From assembly GCA_014378715.1 (NCBI GenBank), contig JACMNE010000157.1:1-41646 (forward strand): a DNA stretch of 41,646 nucleotides. Reading direction: 5' to 3'. The stretch is from Microbacteriaceae bacterium (GTDB lineage Bacteria > Actinomycetota > Actinomycetes > Actinomycetales > Microbacteriaceae). Positions within the stretch are counted from its first letter, which is position 1. Each line of letters starts with the position of its first letter. The notes beneath the pieces are model-generated. The model was given only the letters and a program-made list of their open reading frames with translations. It did not search any database and was not told the origin of the DNA. A program made the position numbers and the translations under genes. Of the stretch, positions 21,155 to 29,201 are shown piece after piece.

Positions 21155-22362
21155 ACCTGCTCCGCCTCACGGTCGATGACGCCGAAGTAGTTGCCGATCG
21201 TGACCATGTCCTTGTCGCCCCGGCCGCTCAGGTTGACCAGGATGACGGAGTCGGGCCCGAGCTCCTCGCCGAGGCGCAGGACTCCGGCGAGGGCGTGCGC
21301 GGTCTCGATGGCCACGATGATGCCCTCGGTCGTCGCCATCAGCCTCAGCGCGTCCATCGCCTCGGAGTCGGTGACGGGCCGGTAGCTCGCGCGGCCGATG
21401 TCGGCGAGCCAGGAGTGCTCAGGGCCCACCCCCGGGTAATCGAGTCCGGCGGAGATCGAGTGTGACTCGACGGTCTGACCGTCCTCGTCCTGCAGGAGGT
21501 AGCTGCGGGCACCGTGCAGGACGCCGGGGCGGCCCATGGTGATCGTGGCGGCGTGGCGGGGGGTGTCGACGCCCTCGCCCGCGGCCTCGAAGCCGACCAG
21601 GCGCACGTCGGCGTCGTCGAGGAAGGCGTGGAAGATACCCATGGCGTTGGAGCCGCCGCCGACACAGGCGGTGACCGCGTCGGGGAGGCGGCCGGTGAGA
21701 GCGAGCACCTGCTCGCGGGCCTCCTCGCCGATGATCTTGTGGAAGTCGCGCACCATGACGGGGAAGGGGTGGGGGCCCGCGACCGTGCCGAGGAGGTAGT
21801 GGGTCGTGTCGACGTTCGCCACCCAGTCGCGCAGCGCCTCATTGATGGCGTCCTTGAGAGTGCGCGATCCGGCGGTGACCGGGATGACCTCGGCGCCGAG
21901 CAGACGCATGCGGGCCACGTTGAGCGCCTGGCGCTCGGTGTCGACCTCGCCCATGTAGACGACGCACTCCATGCCGAAGAGGGCGGCGGCGGTGGCCGTC
22001 GCGACGCCGTGCTGGCCGGCGCCGGTCTCCGCGATCAGGCGGGTCTTGCCGAGCCGGCGCGCGAGCAACGCCTGCCCGAGCACGTTGTTGATCTTGTGCG
22101 AGCCGGTGTGGTTGAGATCCTCCCGCTTGAGGAGGATGCGGGCTCCGCCCGCGTGCCGGGCGAATCGCGGCACCTCGGTGATGATCGACGGCCGACCGGT
22201 GTAGGTGGCGTGGAGCGCTGTGAGTTCGGCCTGGAACACCGGGTCTGTCTTCGCCGCCGTGTACTCGGCATCGAGTTCGTCGAGGGCCTTGATCAGCGAC
22301 TCGGGTACGAACCGGCCGCCGTACTCGCCGAAATAGGGTCCGAGTTCATCGCGAAGTGACAT
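21151..22362 (-). CDS. trpB: Tryptophan synthase beta chain
   Basis: 403 residues, a PLP enzyme that joins indole and serine. PLP Lys90 lies in [16 protein letters not shown], the acid/base residue is Glu112 (AETGAGQHG), and the PLP phosphate loop is GGGSNAMG. The ATG at 22362 directly abuts the trpC stop, and GGAGG sits five bases before it, inside the end of trpC, one of the strongest ribosome sites in the window. It overlaps trpA by four bases. Confidence 0.97.
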   Translation of the reverse strand: MSLRDELGPYFGEYGGRFVPESLIKALDELDAEYTAAKTDPVFQAELTALHATYTGRPSIITEVPRFARHAGGARILLKREDLNHTGSHKINNVLGQALLARRLGKTRLIAETGAGQHGVATATAAALFGMECVVYMGEVDTERQALNVARMRLLGAEVIPVTAGSRTLKDAINEALRDWVANVDTTHYLLGTVAGPHPFPVMVRDFHKIIGEEAREQVLALTGRLPDAVTACVGGGSNAMGIFHAFLDDADVRLVGFEAAGEGVDTPRHAATITMGRPGVLHGARSYLLQDEDGQTVESHSISAGLDYPGVGPEHSWLADIGRASYRPVTDSEAMDALRLMATTEGIIVAIETAHALAGVLRLGEELGPDSVILVNLSGRGDKDMVTIGNYFGVIDREAEQV

Positions 22363-23133
22363 TCAAGCCTCCAGGAAATGCTGCAGTGTGGTGATCGGAT
22401 CACCCGTGACGAGCGCCTCGCCCACGAGCACGATATCGGCCCCGGCTGAGCGGTAGTGCGCGACATCCGCTGCGGAGAGGACGGCCGATTCGGCGACCCG
22501 GATGACCCCGGAGGGGATCTGGTCGGCGAGGGAGCCGAAGAGGTCGCGGTCGAGCTCGAAGGTCGAGAGGTCGCGGGCGTTGACGCCGATCAGGCCGGCG
22601 CCGACGTCGAGCGCCCTGGCCACCTCGTCGCGGCTGTGGGTCTCGACGAGGGCGGCCATTCCCAGGCTCGTGGTGAGCTCGTAGAGCTCGGAGAGGGTGC
22701 GGTCGTCGAGGGCGGCGACGATGAGCAGCACGAGGTCGGCCCCGGCCGCCCTCGCCTCGAACACCTGGTACGGGTCGGCGATGAAATCCTTGCGGAGCAG
22801 GGGGAGGCTGACCGCCTCGCGCACGGCGGTGAGGTCGGCGAGAGACCCGCCGAAGCGGCGGCCCTCGGTGAGGACGCTGATCGCGCTGGCTCCTCCGGTC
22901 TCGTAGGAGACGGCGAGGACGGCGGGGTCGCGGATCTCGGCGAGGGCGCCGCGGGATGGGCTCGCACGCTTGATCTCAGCGATGATCTTGACCCGGTCGG
23001 CAGGCGCGAGGAGGGCGAGGGCGTCGATGGCCGACGGGGCGGCCATGGCGTCCGCCTCCACGGCGGACAGGGGCCGGGCAGAGCGGCGCTCCGAAGCGTC
23101 GGCGAGAGCTCCGGCGGTGAGGTCGGACAGCAC
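22363..23133 (-). CDS. trpC: Indole-3-glycerol phosphate synthase
   Basis: 256 residues, TIM barrel closing the indole ring from CdRP. The signature IIAEIKRASPSRG is at 50-62 with catalytic Lys55; further conserved strands are LLRKDFIADPYQ, VETHSRDE, IGVNARDLSTF and VAESAV. The start is GTG at 23133, three bases after the stop of the HGxxPAAW gene. No trpF is fused or nearby; in actinobacteria a bifunctional HisA/PriA isomerase usually covers that step, which would fit the joined his and trp genes here (inference). trpD and trpG are also absent from the window. Confidence 0.96.
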   Translation of the reverse strand: MLSDLTAGALADASERRSARPLSAVEADAMAAPSAIDALALLAPADRVKIIAEIKRASPSRGALAEIRDPAVLAVSYETGGASAISVLTEGRRFGGSLADLTAVREAVSLPLLRKDFIADPYQVFEARAAGADLVLLIVAALDDRTLSELYELTTSLGMAALVETHSRDEVARALDVGAGLIGVNARDLSTFELDRDLFGSLADQIPSGVIRVAESAVLSAADVAHYRSAGADIVLVGEALVTGDPITTLQHFLEA

Positions 23134-23136
23134 CGG

Positions 23137-23367
23137 TTAGTGGTCCTTCGGGACGTAGCGGGAGCCGCCGACGCCGTAGCCCATGCGGGCGAGCACCAGT
23201 CCGACGATGAGGCCGATGACGAGGAGTCCGACGGAGGCCCAGACGACGGGCGCCAGCTCGAAGAAGAAGGCGATCGTGCCGATGGTGAAGGCAACCAGCA
23301 TGATGATCACCGAGGTCCATGCCGCGGGGGAATTGCCGTGGCCCAGATCAGTCGAATCGCTGCTCAT
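23137..23367 (-). CDS. HGxxPAAW-family small membrane protein
   Basis: 76 residues with the family tag HGNSPAAW at 10-17, then two hydrophobic helices (about 18-39 and 42-62) and a short tail ending RYVPKDH. Function is unknown. In actinobacteria this protein is regularly found in the trp cluster between trpE and trpC, so a link with tryptophan metabolism or membrane placement of the enzymes is suspected but unproven. The ATG at 23367 has AGGAG four bases upstream. Confidence 0.85.
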   Translation of the reverse strand: MSSDSTDLGHGNSPAAWTSVIIMLVAFTIGTIAFFFELAPVVWASVGLLVIGLIVGLVLARMGYGVGGSRYVPKDH

Positions 23368-23400
23368 ATGGCTCCTGAATGTCGGGGAAGTCGGGGTTCA

Positions 23401-23406
23401 AGTCTA
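23401..23406 (-). promoter_or_regulatory. Candidate internal -10 box in the trp cluster
   Basis: TAGACT on the minus strand; its TAG is the stop codon of the Trp-associated membrane protein gene. A start near 23394 would leave a leader of about 27 nt containing AGGAG, allowing separate expression of HGxxPAAW-trpCBA. Confidence 0.35.
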
Positions 23407-24021
23407 GCGTGAGGTTGGATCACTGCCGTCGCTGAGCGAGTCCCAGTCGGCGACCGCGTCGGGTTCGACCGTCGTCGAGCCGGCGATCGTGGATCCGTCG
23501 GCGTTCGTGAAGGCGACCGCTTGGTATTTGCGCGAGGACCCGGGCCAGGACCGGCCGGTGGCGACGATGGTGATGCCGAGTGCCACGGCGGCCACTCCCA
23601 GCACGAGCGCGAACCAGGGCCAGAACGTGGTCGAGGTGCCCAGCACGAGACCGGCGACGGACTCGGCGCCGGAGACCCCTGTCACGTTCGTGACGGCCAG
23701 GGCGGACGAGGCGACCGGGTCGGTGATGGCGAGCCAGGTCGAGAGCGCCACGGTGCCACCGATGAGCACCTGCAGCACGCCGAGGACGATGCGGAACACG
23801 GGTCCGGCGATCGAGAGCGCGCCGACGAGCGCGAGCCCGGCGAGCCCGAGCGCGGAGAGGCCGGCGGCGGCGATGTCGCCTCCCACGCCGATCACGGCTC
23901 CCCCGTTCTCGTCGGCGACGAGGGTGACCGTGAGCCAGCCCTGGGTCCAGGCGATCAGCACAAGACCGTTCACGGCGACCCCCGCGAGGAGGGTCATCGA
24001 CTTGCGACGGCGGGGCGTCAT
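23404..24021 (-). CDS. Trp biosynthesis-associated membrane protein (TIGR02234-like)
   Basis: 205 residues with about four membrane helices (about 8-28, 50-70, 74-98 and 131-152), a polar loop, and an acidic C-terminal tail. The position directly after trpE and before the HGxxPAAW gene, the size and the helix pattern match the actinobacterial 'Trp biosynthesis associated' membrane family. No catalytic motif is seen and the role is unknown. Its ATG at 24021 overlaps the stop of trpE. Confidence 0.82.
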   Translation of the reverse strand: MTPRRRKSMTLLAGVAVNGLVLIAWTQGWLTVTLVADENGGAVIGVGGDIAAAGLSALGLAGLALVGALSIAGPVFRIVLGVLQVLIGGTVALSTWLAITDPVASSALAVTNVTGVSGAESVAGLVLGTSTTFWPWFALVLGVAAVALGITIVATGRSWPGSSRKYQAVAFTNADGSTIAGSTTVEPDAVADWDSLSDGSDPTSR

Positions 24022-25541
24022 CAGTTCACCCGCCGCATGGAGTTCGCGACGGCGACGGCGCGCAGCGGGGCGGCGGCCTTGTGCTGGGTCTCCTGCCGCT
24101 CGAGGGCTGGGTCGGAGTCGGCGACGAGTCCCGCGCCGGCCTGGACGCGGGCAACGCCACCCGAGATCGTGGCAGTGCGGATCGCGATCGCCAGGTCGAG
24201 GTCGCCGGCGAACCCGAAGTAGCCGACCACTCCCCCGTAGACGCCGCGCTGGGCGACCTCGAGCTCGTCGATGATCTCGAGGGCGCGCGGCTTCGGCGCC
24301 CCGGAGAGGGTGCCGGCGGGGAAGGTGGCCCGGAAGACGTCGACGGAGCTGGCGCCCGAGCGGAGGTTGCCCTCGACCGAGGAGACCAGGTGCATGATGT
24401 GGCTGAAGCGCTCGACCTGCATGAACTCGCTCACCTCGACCGAGCCGGGGTCGCAGACCTTGAGCAGGTCGTTGCGAGCGAGGTCGACGAGCATCAGGTG
24501 CTCCGCGCGTTCCTTCGGGTCGTTCTCGAGGGCGTCGGCGAGCGCCTGGTCCTCCTCTGGGGACTCGCCGCGGGGCTTCGACCCCGCGATCGGATGCATG
24601 TAGACCCGGTCGTGCTCCACCTTCACCAGGGCCTCGGGCGAGGAGCCGACGATCCAGTACGGTTCGCCGTCGACGTCCTCGAGCGACAGGAGGTACATGT
24701 ACGGGCTCGGGTTGAGGGTGCGAAGCACCCGGTAGACGTCGATCGGGTGCGCGGTGGCCACGTGGTCGAAGCGCTGCGAGATGACGACCTGGAAGACGTC
24801 GCCGTCGACGATGAAACGCTTGGAGCGTTCAACGGCCGCCTCGTAGTCCTCGGGCGCGATGCGCGGGGTGGGGGTCGGCACGGTGGAGAGGTCGACCTCG
24901 GCGAGCCAGGCCTCGGCCGGAGCCGCGAGTCTCTCCTGCATGGTGTCGAGGCGCGTCTGGGCGAGCGACCACAGGTCGTCGGCGGTGTCGGTGCCGTCGT
25001 TGAGGGCCGTGGCGATGAGGAGCACGGAGCCGGTGCGGTGGTCGACGACCACGAGCTCCGACACGAAGCTGAGGGCCTGCCCCGGGGTGTCGAAGTCGGC
25101 GGGCGGCACGTTCGGCAGCCGCTCGATCTGGCGGATGGCCTCCCAGCCGATGAAACCGACGAGCCCGCCGGTCAGGGGCGGGTGGCCGGGCACAGGAGGG
25201 GTGCCCCAGCGGGCGTAGAGGTGGGCGAGGGTCTCTAAGGGGGCGGTGGGGGCATGGGAGCCGAGCGCGCGTTCGGCGGATAGTCCGTAGTCGAGCCAGA
25301 CCGAGACATCCGCTTTCTGGGTGAGGACACCGAAGCTGGAGACGCCGATGAAGGAGAACCGCGACCAGATGCCGCCCTGCTCGGCGGATTCGAGCAGAAA
25401 GGTGCCCGGCTCGCCCGCCGCGAGCTTGCGGTAGATGCCGACGGGGGTCTCGCCGTCGGCGAAGAGCTCGCGAATGACGGGCACGACCCGGTGGTCGGCG
25501 AGGAGCGCCGTGAACTGGGCGATCGTGGTGGTGTCGCTCAT
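24021..25541 (-). CDS. trpE: Anthranilate synthase component I
   Basis: 506 residues, making anthranilate from chorismate with ammonia supplied by TrpG (not in this window). Chorismate-binding-domain motifs are all present: PSPYMYLL, GSSPEALVKV, HPIAGSKPRG, ARNDLLKVC, HLVSSVEGNL and FPAGTLSGAPK. The N-terminal LLESAEQGG holds the LLES element usually involved in tryptophan feedback inhibition. The start is ATG at 25541, overlapping the hisI stop as ATGA; the frame stays open further upstream, but that part lies inside hisI and does not look like protein. Because there is no gap before it, no trp leader-peptide attenuator can precede trpE. Confidence 0.96.
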   Translation of the reverse strand: MSDTTTIAQFTALLADHRVVPVIRELFADGETPVGIYRKLAAGEPGTFLLESAEQGGIWSRFSFIGVSSFGVLTQKADVSVWLDYGLSAERALGSHAPTAPLETLAHLYARWGTPPVPGHPPLTGGLVGFIGWEAIRQIERLPNVPPADFDTPGQALSFVSELVVVDHRTGSVLLIATALNDGTDTADDLWSLAQTRLDTMQERLAAPAEAWLAEVDLSTVPTPTPRIAPEDYEAAVERSKRFIVDGDVFQVVISQRFDHVATAHPIDVYRVLRTLNPSPYMYLLSLEDVDGEPYWIVGSSPEALVKVEHDRVYMHPIAGSKPRGESPEEDQALADALENDPKERAEHLMLVDLARNDLLKVCDPGSVEVSEFMQVERFSHIMHLVSSVEGNLRSGASSVDVFRATFPAGTLSGAPKPRALEIIDELEVAQRGVYGGVVGYFGFAGDLDLAIAIRTATISGGVARVQAGAGLVADSDPALERQETQHKAAAPLRAVAVANSMRRVN

Positions 25542-25924
25542 GGGGTGGTCCCGTCGGTGGATCCGATGGTGACGACGAGGGGATCGACGTCGAAGCAGGC
25601 GTGGGCGCCCGTGTGGCAGGCGTTGCCGACCTGGTCGACCGTGACGAGGAGGGTGTCCGAGTCGCAGTCGAGGGCAGCGCCGCGCACGAACTGGGCGTGG
25701 CCGGAGGTGTCGCCCTTGCGCCAGTACTCCTGGCGGGAGCGCGACCAGAAGGTGACCCGGCCAGTCGTGAGGGTGCGGCGCACGGCCTCCGGGTCCATGT
25801 AGCCGAGCATCAGCACCTCGCGGGTGTCCCACTGCTGGATGATCGCGGGCAGCAGCCCGTCGGCGGCGAAGCTCGCGCGGGCGAGAACCGCGTCGATGTC
25901 GGTGGGCAGTGCGCTCTTCGCCAT
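25538..25924 (-). CDS. hisI: Phosphoribosyl-AMP cyclohydrolase
   Basis: 128 residues, a zinc enzyme opening the adenine ring of PR-AMP in histidine synthesis. Signatures: EVLMLGYMDPEAVRRTL, VTFWSRSRQEYWRKGDTSG, DCDSDTLLVTVDQ and the zinc cysteines in NACHTGAHAC. It is the stand-alone form; the HisE activity is a separate gene upstream. The ATG at 25924 has AAGGA five bases before it, overlapping the hisF stop. Its stop overlaps the trpE start, physically coupling the his and trp genes. Confidence 0.96.
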   Translation of the reverse strand: MAKSALPTDIDAVLARASFAADGLLPAIIQQWDTREVLMLGYMDPEAVRRTLTTGRVTFWSRSRQEYWRKGDTSGHAQFVRGAALDCDSDTLLVTVDQVGNACHTGAHACFDVDPLVVTIGSTDGTTP

Positions 25925-25932
25925 GTGTGTCC

Positions 25933-26694
25933 TTACCTGGTCGTGATCCCCGCCGAGGCGAGTTCCTGTTTGATGTCGCCGACGGTGAGGTCCGCATCGT
26001 GGAAGACGGATGCCGCGAGCAGCGCGTCGGCGCCGGCGGCGATCGCGGGGGCGAAGTGCGCGAGGGTGCCGGCGCCGCCGGAGGCGATCACGGGAACGCG
26101 GCTGATCGCGCGCATGGCGGCGATGAGCTCGAGGTCGAACCCGTCGCGGGTGCCGTCGGCGTCGATCGAGTTGACCAGCAGCTCCCCGGCCCCGCGTTCG
26201 ATGGCCTCGGCAGCCCACGCGAGCGCGTCGATGTCAGTGAGGGTGCGGCCGCCGTGGGTGGTGACGACGAAGCCGCTCGGGGTGGACAGGGACCGGGTGA
26301 CGTCGAGGGACAGCACGAGCACCTGGGCCCCGAACCGGTCGGCGATCTCGCCGACGAGGGCGGGGCGGGCGATCGCGGCGCTGTTCACCCCCACCTTGTC
26401 CGCGCCGCTGGCGAGCAGCCGGGCTACATCGTCAGTGGTGCGCACCCCGCCGCCGACCGTGAGCGGGATGAACACCTGCTCCGCCGTCGCGCGCACCACC
26501 TCGTGCATCGTGTCGCGGTTGTCGATCGTGGCGGTGACGTCGAGGAAGGTGATCTCGTCGGCACCCTGCTCGAAGTAGCGGGCGGCGAGCTCGACGGGGT
26601 CCCCCGCGTCGCGGAGGTTCGTGAAGTTGACGCCCTTGACGACGCGACCGGCCGCGACGTCGAGGCACGGGATGACCCGGACGGCGACGGTCAT
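25933..26694 (-). CDS. hisF: Imidazole glycerol phosphate synthase, cyclase subunit
   Basis: 253 residues, TIM barrel that joins ammonia from HisH to PRFAR, giving IGP and AICAR. N-terminal [20 protein letters not shown] has the first catalytic acid (Asp12), and NSIDADGT carries the second. Phosphate-binding glycine loops VGGGVRT and SGGAGT are visible. hisH is not in this window. It begins two bases after the hisG stop. Confidence 0.97.
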   Translation of the reverse strand: MTVAVRVIPCLDVAAGRVVKGVNFTNLRDAGDPVELAARYFEQGADEITFLDVTATIDNRDTMHEVVRATAEQVFIPLTVGGGVRTTDDVARLLASGADKVGVNSAAIARPALVGEIADRFGAQVLVLSLDVTRSLSTPSGFVVTTHGGRTLTDIDALAWAAEAIERGAGELLVNSIDADGTRDGFDLELIAAMRAISRVPVIASGGAGTLAHFAPAIAAGADALLAASVFHDADLTVGDIKQELASAGITTR

Positions 26695-26696
26695 CG

Positions 26697-27536
26697 TCAG
26701 ATCCTCGCCGCGTGGATGGAGCTGACGATGATGGCGCGGGCGCCGAGCTGGTACAGCTCGTCCATCACCGAGTTCGTGTCGGTCTTGGCGACCATCGCGC
26801 GCACGGCGACCCAGGCGGGATCGCGCAGCGGGGAGACGGTGGGCGACTCCCGGCCCGGGGTGATCTGCGCTGCGGCCTCGACGAGCTCGAGCGGCAGGTC
26901 GTAGTCCATCAGCACGTACTGGCGGGCGACGAGCACCCCGCGGAGCCGGCGGTGCAGGGTGTCGATGCCGGGCAGCGCCGCTCCGGAGCTGATCAGCACG
27001 GCGGTGGAGTCGAGGATCACGGGGCCGAAGATCTCCAGGCCCTGGGCGCGCAGGGTCGAGCCGGTCGACACGACGTCGGCGACGGCATCCGCCACCCCGA
27101 GCTTCACTGCTGATTCGACTGCGCCGTCGAGGCGCACCAGCTCGGCCGAGACCCCCTGCGCGGCGAGGAAGTCGCCGACCAGCCCGGGATAGCTCGTGGC
27201 GACCCGGATTCCGGCGAGGTCGGCCAGCCCGGCGAACCGGCCGGCCGGTCCTGCGAAGCGGAAGGTGGAGTCGCCGAAGTCGAGGCTGGCGATCTCGGTG
27301 GCCGTCGACCCGGAGTCGAGCAGCAGGTCGCGGCCGGTGATGCCCACGTCGAGGGCACCGGAGCCGACATAGGTGGCGATGTCACGGGGGCGGAGGTAGA
27401 AGAACTCCACGTCGTTGCGCGGGTCCACGGCGCTCAGGGCGCGCGGGTCGCGGCGGCCGGTGTATCCGGCCTCGACGAGCATGTCGGCGGCGATTTCGGA
27501 GAGGGAGCCCTTGTTGGGCACGGCAACACGCAACAT
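26697..27536 (-). CDS. hisG: ATP phosphoribosyltransferase (long form)
   Basis: 279 residues, the first and feedback-controlled step of histidine synthesis (ATP plus PRPP to PR-ATP). The length shows the long, HisZ-independent form with a C-terminal histidine-binding domain. Motifs: [13 protein letters not shown] at the N-terminus, [13 protein letters not shown], and the PRPP loop around [19 protein letters not shown]. The ATG at 27536 has only a weak AGAG ribosome site. The gap to hisE is 74 bases, with no terminator seen, so co-transcription from the hisE promoter is likely. Confidence 0.96.
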   Translation of the reverse strand: MLRVAVPNKGSLSEIAADMLVEAGYTGRRDPRALSAVDPRNDVEFFYLRPRDIATYVGSGALDVGITGRDLLLDSGSTATEIASLDFGDSTFRFAGPAGRFAGLADLAGIRVATSYPGLVGDFLAAQGVSAELVRLDGAVESAVKLGVADAVADVVSTGSTLRAQGLEIFGPVILDSTAVLISSGAALPGIDTLHRRLRGVLVARQYVLMDYDLPLELVEAAAQITPGRESPTVSPLRDPAWVAVRAMVAKTDTNSVMDELYQLGARAIIVSSIHAARI

Positions 27537-27610
27537 GCGGAAAATCTCTTTACTCGCTGCCGGGGCAGCGTGGTGGATGACGGGAGGGCCTGCTCAGGAA
27601 GGGGTGCGCC

Positions 27611-27874
27611 CTACAGATGTCGGTAGACATCGACGGGGGTCAGCCCCTTGGCGAGCATCATCACCTGCAGGTGGTAGAGCAGCTGCGAGATCTCCTCGGC
27701 CGTCTCCGTGTCGGACTGGAACTCGGCGGCCATCCACACCTCGGCGGCCTCCTCGACGATCTTCTTGCCGATCGCGTGCACACCGGCATCGAGCTCCGCG
27801 ACGGTGCGCGAGCCCTCCGGCCGGGAGGCGGCCTTCTCGCCCAGCTCCAGGAAGAGTTCGTCGAACGTTTTCAC
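27611..27874 (-). CDS. hisE: Phosphoribosyl-ATP pyrophosphohydrolase
   Basis: 87 residues, a MazG-like all-helical enzyme removing pyrophosphate from PR-ATP. Family motifs: [30 protein letters not shown] with the acidic metal ligands, and [15 protein letters not shown]. The start is GTG at 27874, seven bases after a TAAACT box, so the transcript is likely leaderless. It is the first gene of the his-trp-lgt-glt-pyk run. Confidence 0.95.
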   Translation of the reverse strand: MKTFDELFLELGEKAASRPEGSRTVAELDAGVHAIGKKIVEEAAEVWMAAEFQSDTETAEEISQLLYHLQVMMLAKGLTPVDVYRHL

Positions 27875-27881
27875 GGTGCCG

Positions 27882-27887
27882 AGTTTA
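27882..27887 (-). promoter_or_regulatory. -10 box giving a leaderless hisE mRNA
   Basis: TAAACT on the minus strand, seven bases before the GTG of hisE. This would be the main promoter of the long his-trp run. No consensus -35 is visible. Confidence 0.5.
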
Positions 27888-27958
27888 CAGTGGCCGGGCT
27901 GGGCGGCCGCGCCGGGGTGGGTACTCGGGTGGTGCCGTCCAGTTCGAGCCGGCGGGGG

Positions 27959-27989
27959 TGCCGGGTCCCAGGAGCCCGGGGACCCGGCA
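27959..27989. terminator. Hairpin terminator after the FKBP gene
   Basis: TGCCGGGTCCC (27959-27969) and GGGACCCGGCA (27979-27989) form a perfect 11-bp stem with a nine-base loop, 16 bases past the FKBP stop. There is no U-tract. It separates FKBP from the hisE promoter. Confidence 0.7.
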
Positions 27990-28005
27990 TCCGCTTGCCT
28001 GGTGC

Positions 28006-28374
28006 TTAGCGGGTTCCGAGCAGGTCGATCACGAAGATGAGCGTGTGTCCGCTCAGCTGGTGGCCGCCGCCAGCGGGGCCGTAGGCGAGGGCGGGAGGGA
28101 CGATGAGCTGGCGGCGGCCGCCGACCTTCATGCCGGGGATGCCCTGCTGCCAGCCGGAGATGAGGTTGGCGAGCGGGAAGTTGATCGACTGGCCACGGCT
28201 CCAGGAGGAGTCGAACTCCTCGCCGGAGACGAAGTCGACCCCGAGGTAGTGCACGTTGACGGTCGCGCCCGGGGCCGCGGCCTCGCCGGTGCCCTCTTCG
28301 ACGTCGATGATGACGAGCTCGGTGGGCTCCGCGCCCTCGTAGAACTCGATTTCTGGCTTTGTTTTTTCGGTCAT
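28006..28374 (-). CDS. FKBP-type peptidyl-prolyl cis-trans isomerase
   Basis: 122 residues, a single FKBP domain with no signal peptide, so a cytoplasmic proline isomerase or chaperone. Typical parts: [20 protein letters not shown], the pocket segment [25 protein letters not shown], and the closing strand [13 protein letters not shown] then [11 protein letters not shown]. It has flanking gaps of 146 and 131 bases and its own terminator, so it is probably expressed alone. The start at 28374 has only a short GGA upstream. Confidence 0.95.
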   Translation of the reverse strand: MTEKTKPEIEFYEGAEPTELVIIDVEEGTGEAAAPGATVNVHYLGVDFVSGEEFDSSWSRGQSINFPLANLISGWQQGIPGMKVGGRRQLIVPPALAYGPAGGGHQLSGHTLIFVIDLLGTR

Positions 28375-28520
28375 GGTTCCATCAAAGCAGACGGCGGCTG
28401 GCGGGGGCGCGGGGGCGCGGGTGCTGGTGGTGCGCGCGGGTGTGATTGCCGGTGCGCGCGCGAACGCTGTGAACGGGGTACGCGAGGCGCTGCGGGGGCC
28501 GTGCGGGGCCGTGCAGCGAC

Positions 28521-29189
28521 TCAGTGGGCGTGCGAGTGGGCGGTGGCCACCTCGCGGAGGAGCCCGATGCGCTCGGCGGCGTCGTCGAAGGCGAAGACCG
28601 AGGAGCCGGCGACGAAGGTGTCGGCCCCGGAATCAGCGGCGACCGCGATCGTGTGCTCGTTGATCCCGCCATCGACCTGGAGCCACACGTCGAAGCCGGA
28701 TGCGGTCGCCGCCGCGCGGAGCAGGCCGAGCTTGGGCATAGTCGACGCGAGGAACGACTGCCCGCCGAAGCCGGGTTCAACGGTCATCACGAGAACCTGG
28801 TCGAACTCGGCGAGCTGCCCGAGGTAGGGCTCGACCGCGGTGCCCGGCTTGAGCGCGATGCCGGCCCGCGCGCCGATCGACCGCAGGCGCCGCGCTAGGG
28901 CCACGGCGTCGGACGCCGCCTCGGCGTGGAAGGTCACCGATCCCGCGCCGGCCTCTGCGAAGCCGGGGGCCCAGCGGTCGGGGTCGTCCATCATCAGGTG
29001 CACGTCGAGCGGGATCGGCGAGACGGCCTGGAGCCGCTCCACCATCGCGAGCCCGAAGGTGAGGTTCGGAACGAAGTGGTTGTCCATCACATCCACGTGC
29101 ACGAAGTCCGCGGAGCGGATGCGGGCGACCTCCGCCTCGAGGTTCACGAAGTCGGCCGACAGGATGCTGGGGTTGATGCGGACTGCCAT
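28521..29189 (-). CDS. rpe: Ribulose-phosphate 3-epimerase
   Basis: 222 residues, TIM barrel interconverting ribulose 5-phosphate and xylulose 5-phosphate in the pentose phosphate pathway. Metal ligands and catalytic residues are in FVHVDVMDNHFVPNLTFG, LDVHLMM, MTVEPGFGGQSF and VDGGIN. The ATG at 29189 follows a TAGGCT box by six bases, and that box includes the stop codon of rsmB, so rpe probably has its own leaderless transcript in addition to any readthrough. Confidence 0.97.
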   Translation of the reverse strand: MAVRINPSILSADFVNLEAEVARIRSADFVHVDVMDNHFVPNLTFGLAMVERLQAVSPIPLDVHLMMDDPDRWAPGFAEAGAGSVTFHAEAASDAVALARRLRSIGARAGIALKPGTAVEPYLGQLAEFDQVLVMTVEPGFGGQSFLASTMPKLGLLRAAATASGFDVWLQVDGGINEHTIAVAADSGADTFVAGSSVFAFDDAAERIGLLREVATAHSHAH

Positions 29190-29195
29190 GGGGGC

Positions 29196-29201
29196 AGCCT
29201 A
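29196..29201 (-). promoter_or_regulatory. -10 box for leaderless rpe, overlapping the rsmB stop
   Basis: TAGGCT on the minus strand, six bases (GCCCCC) before the rpe ATG. Its first three bases are the TAG stop codon of rsmB. No Shine-Dalgarno site fits before rpe. Confidence 0.5.

Noticed and set aside
25538-25600. Tryptophan attenuator or leader peptide before trpE
   Set aside because: trpE overlaps hisI, leaving no leader, and no Trp-rich short frame was seen.
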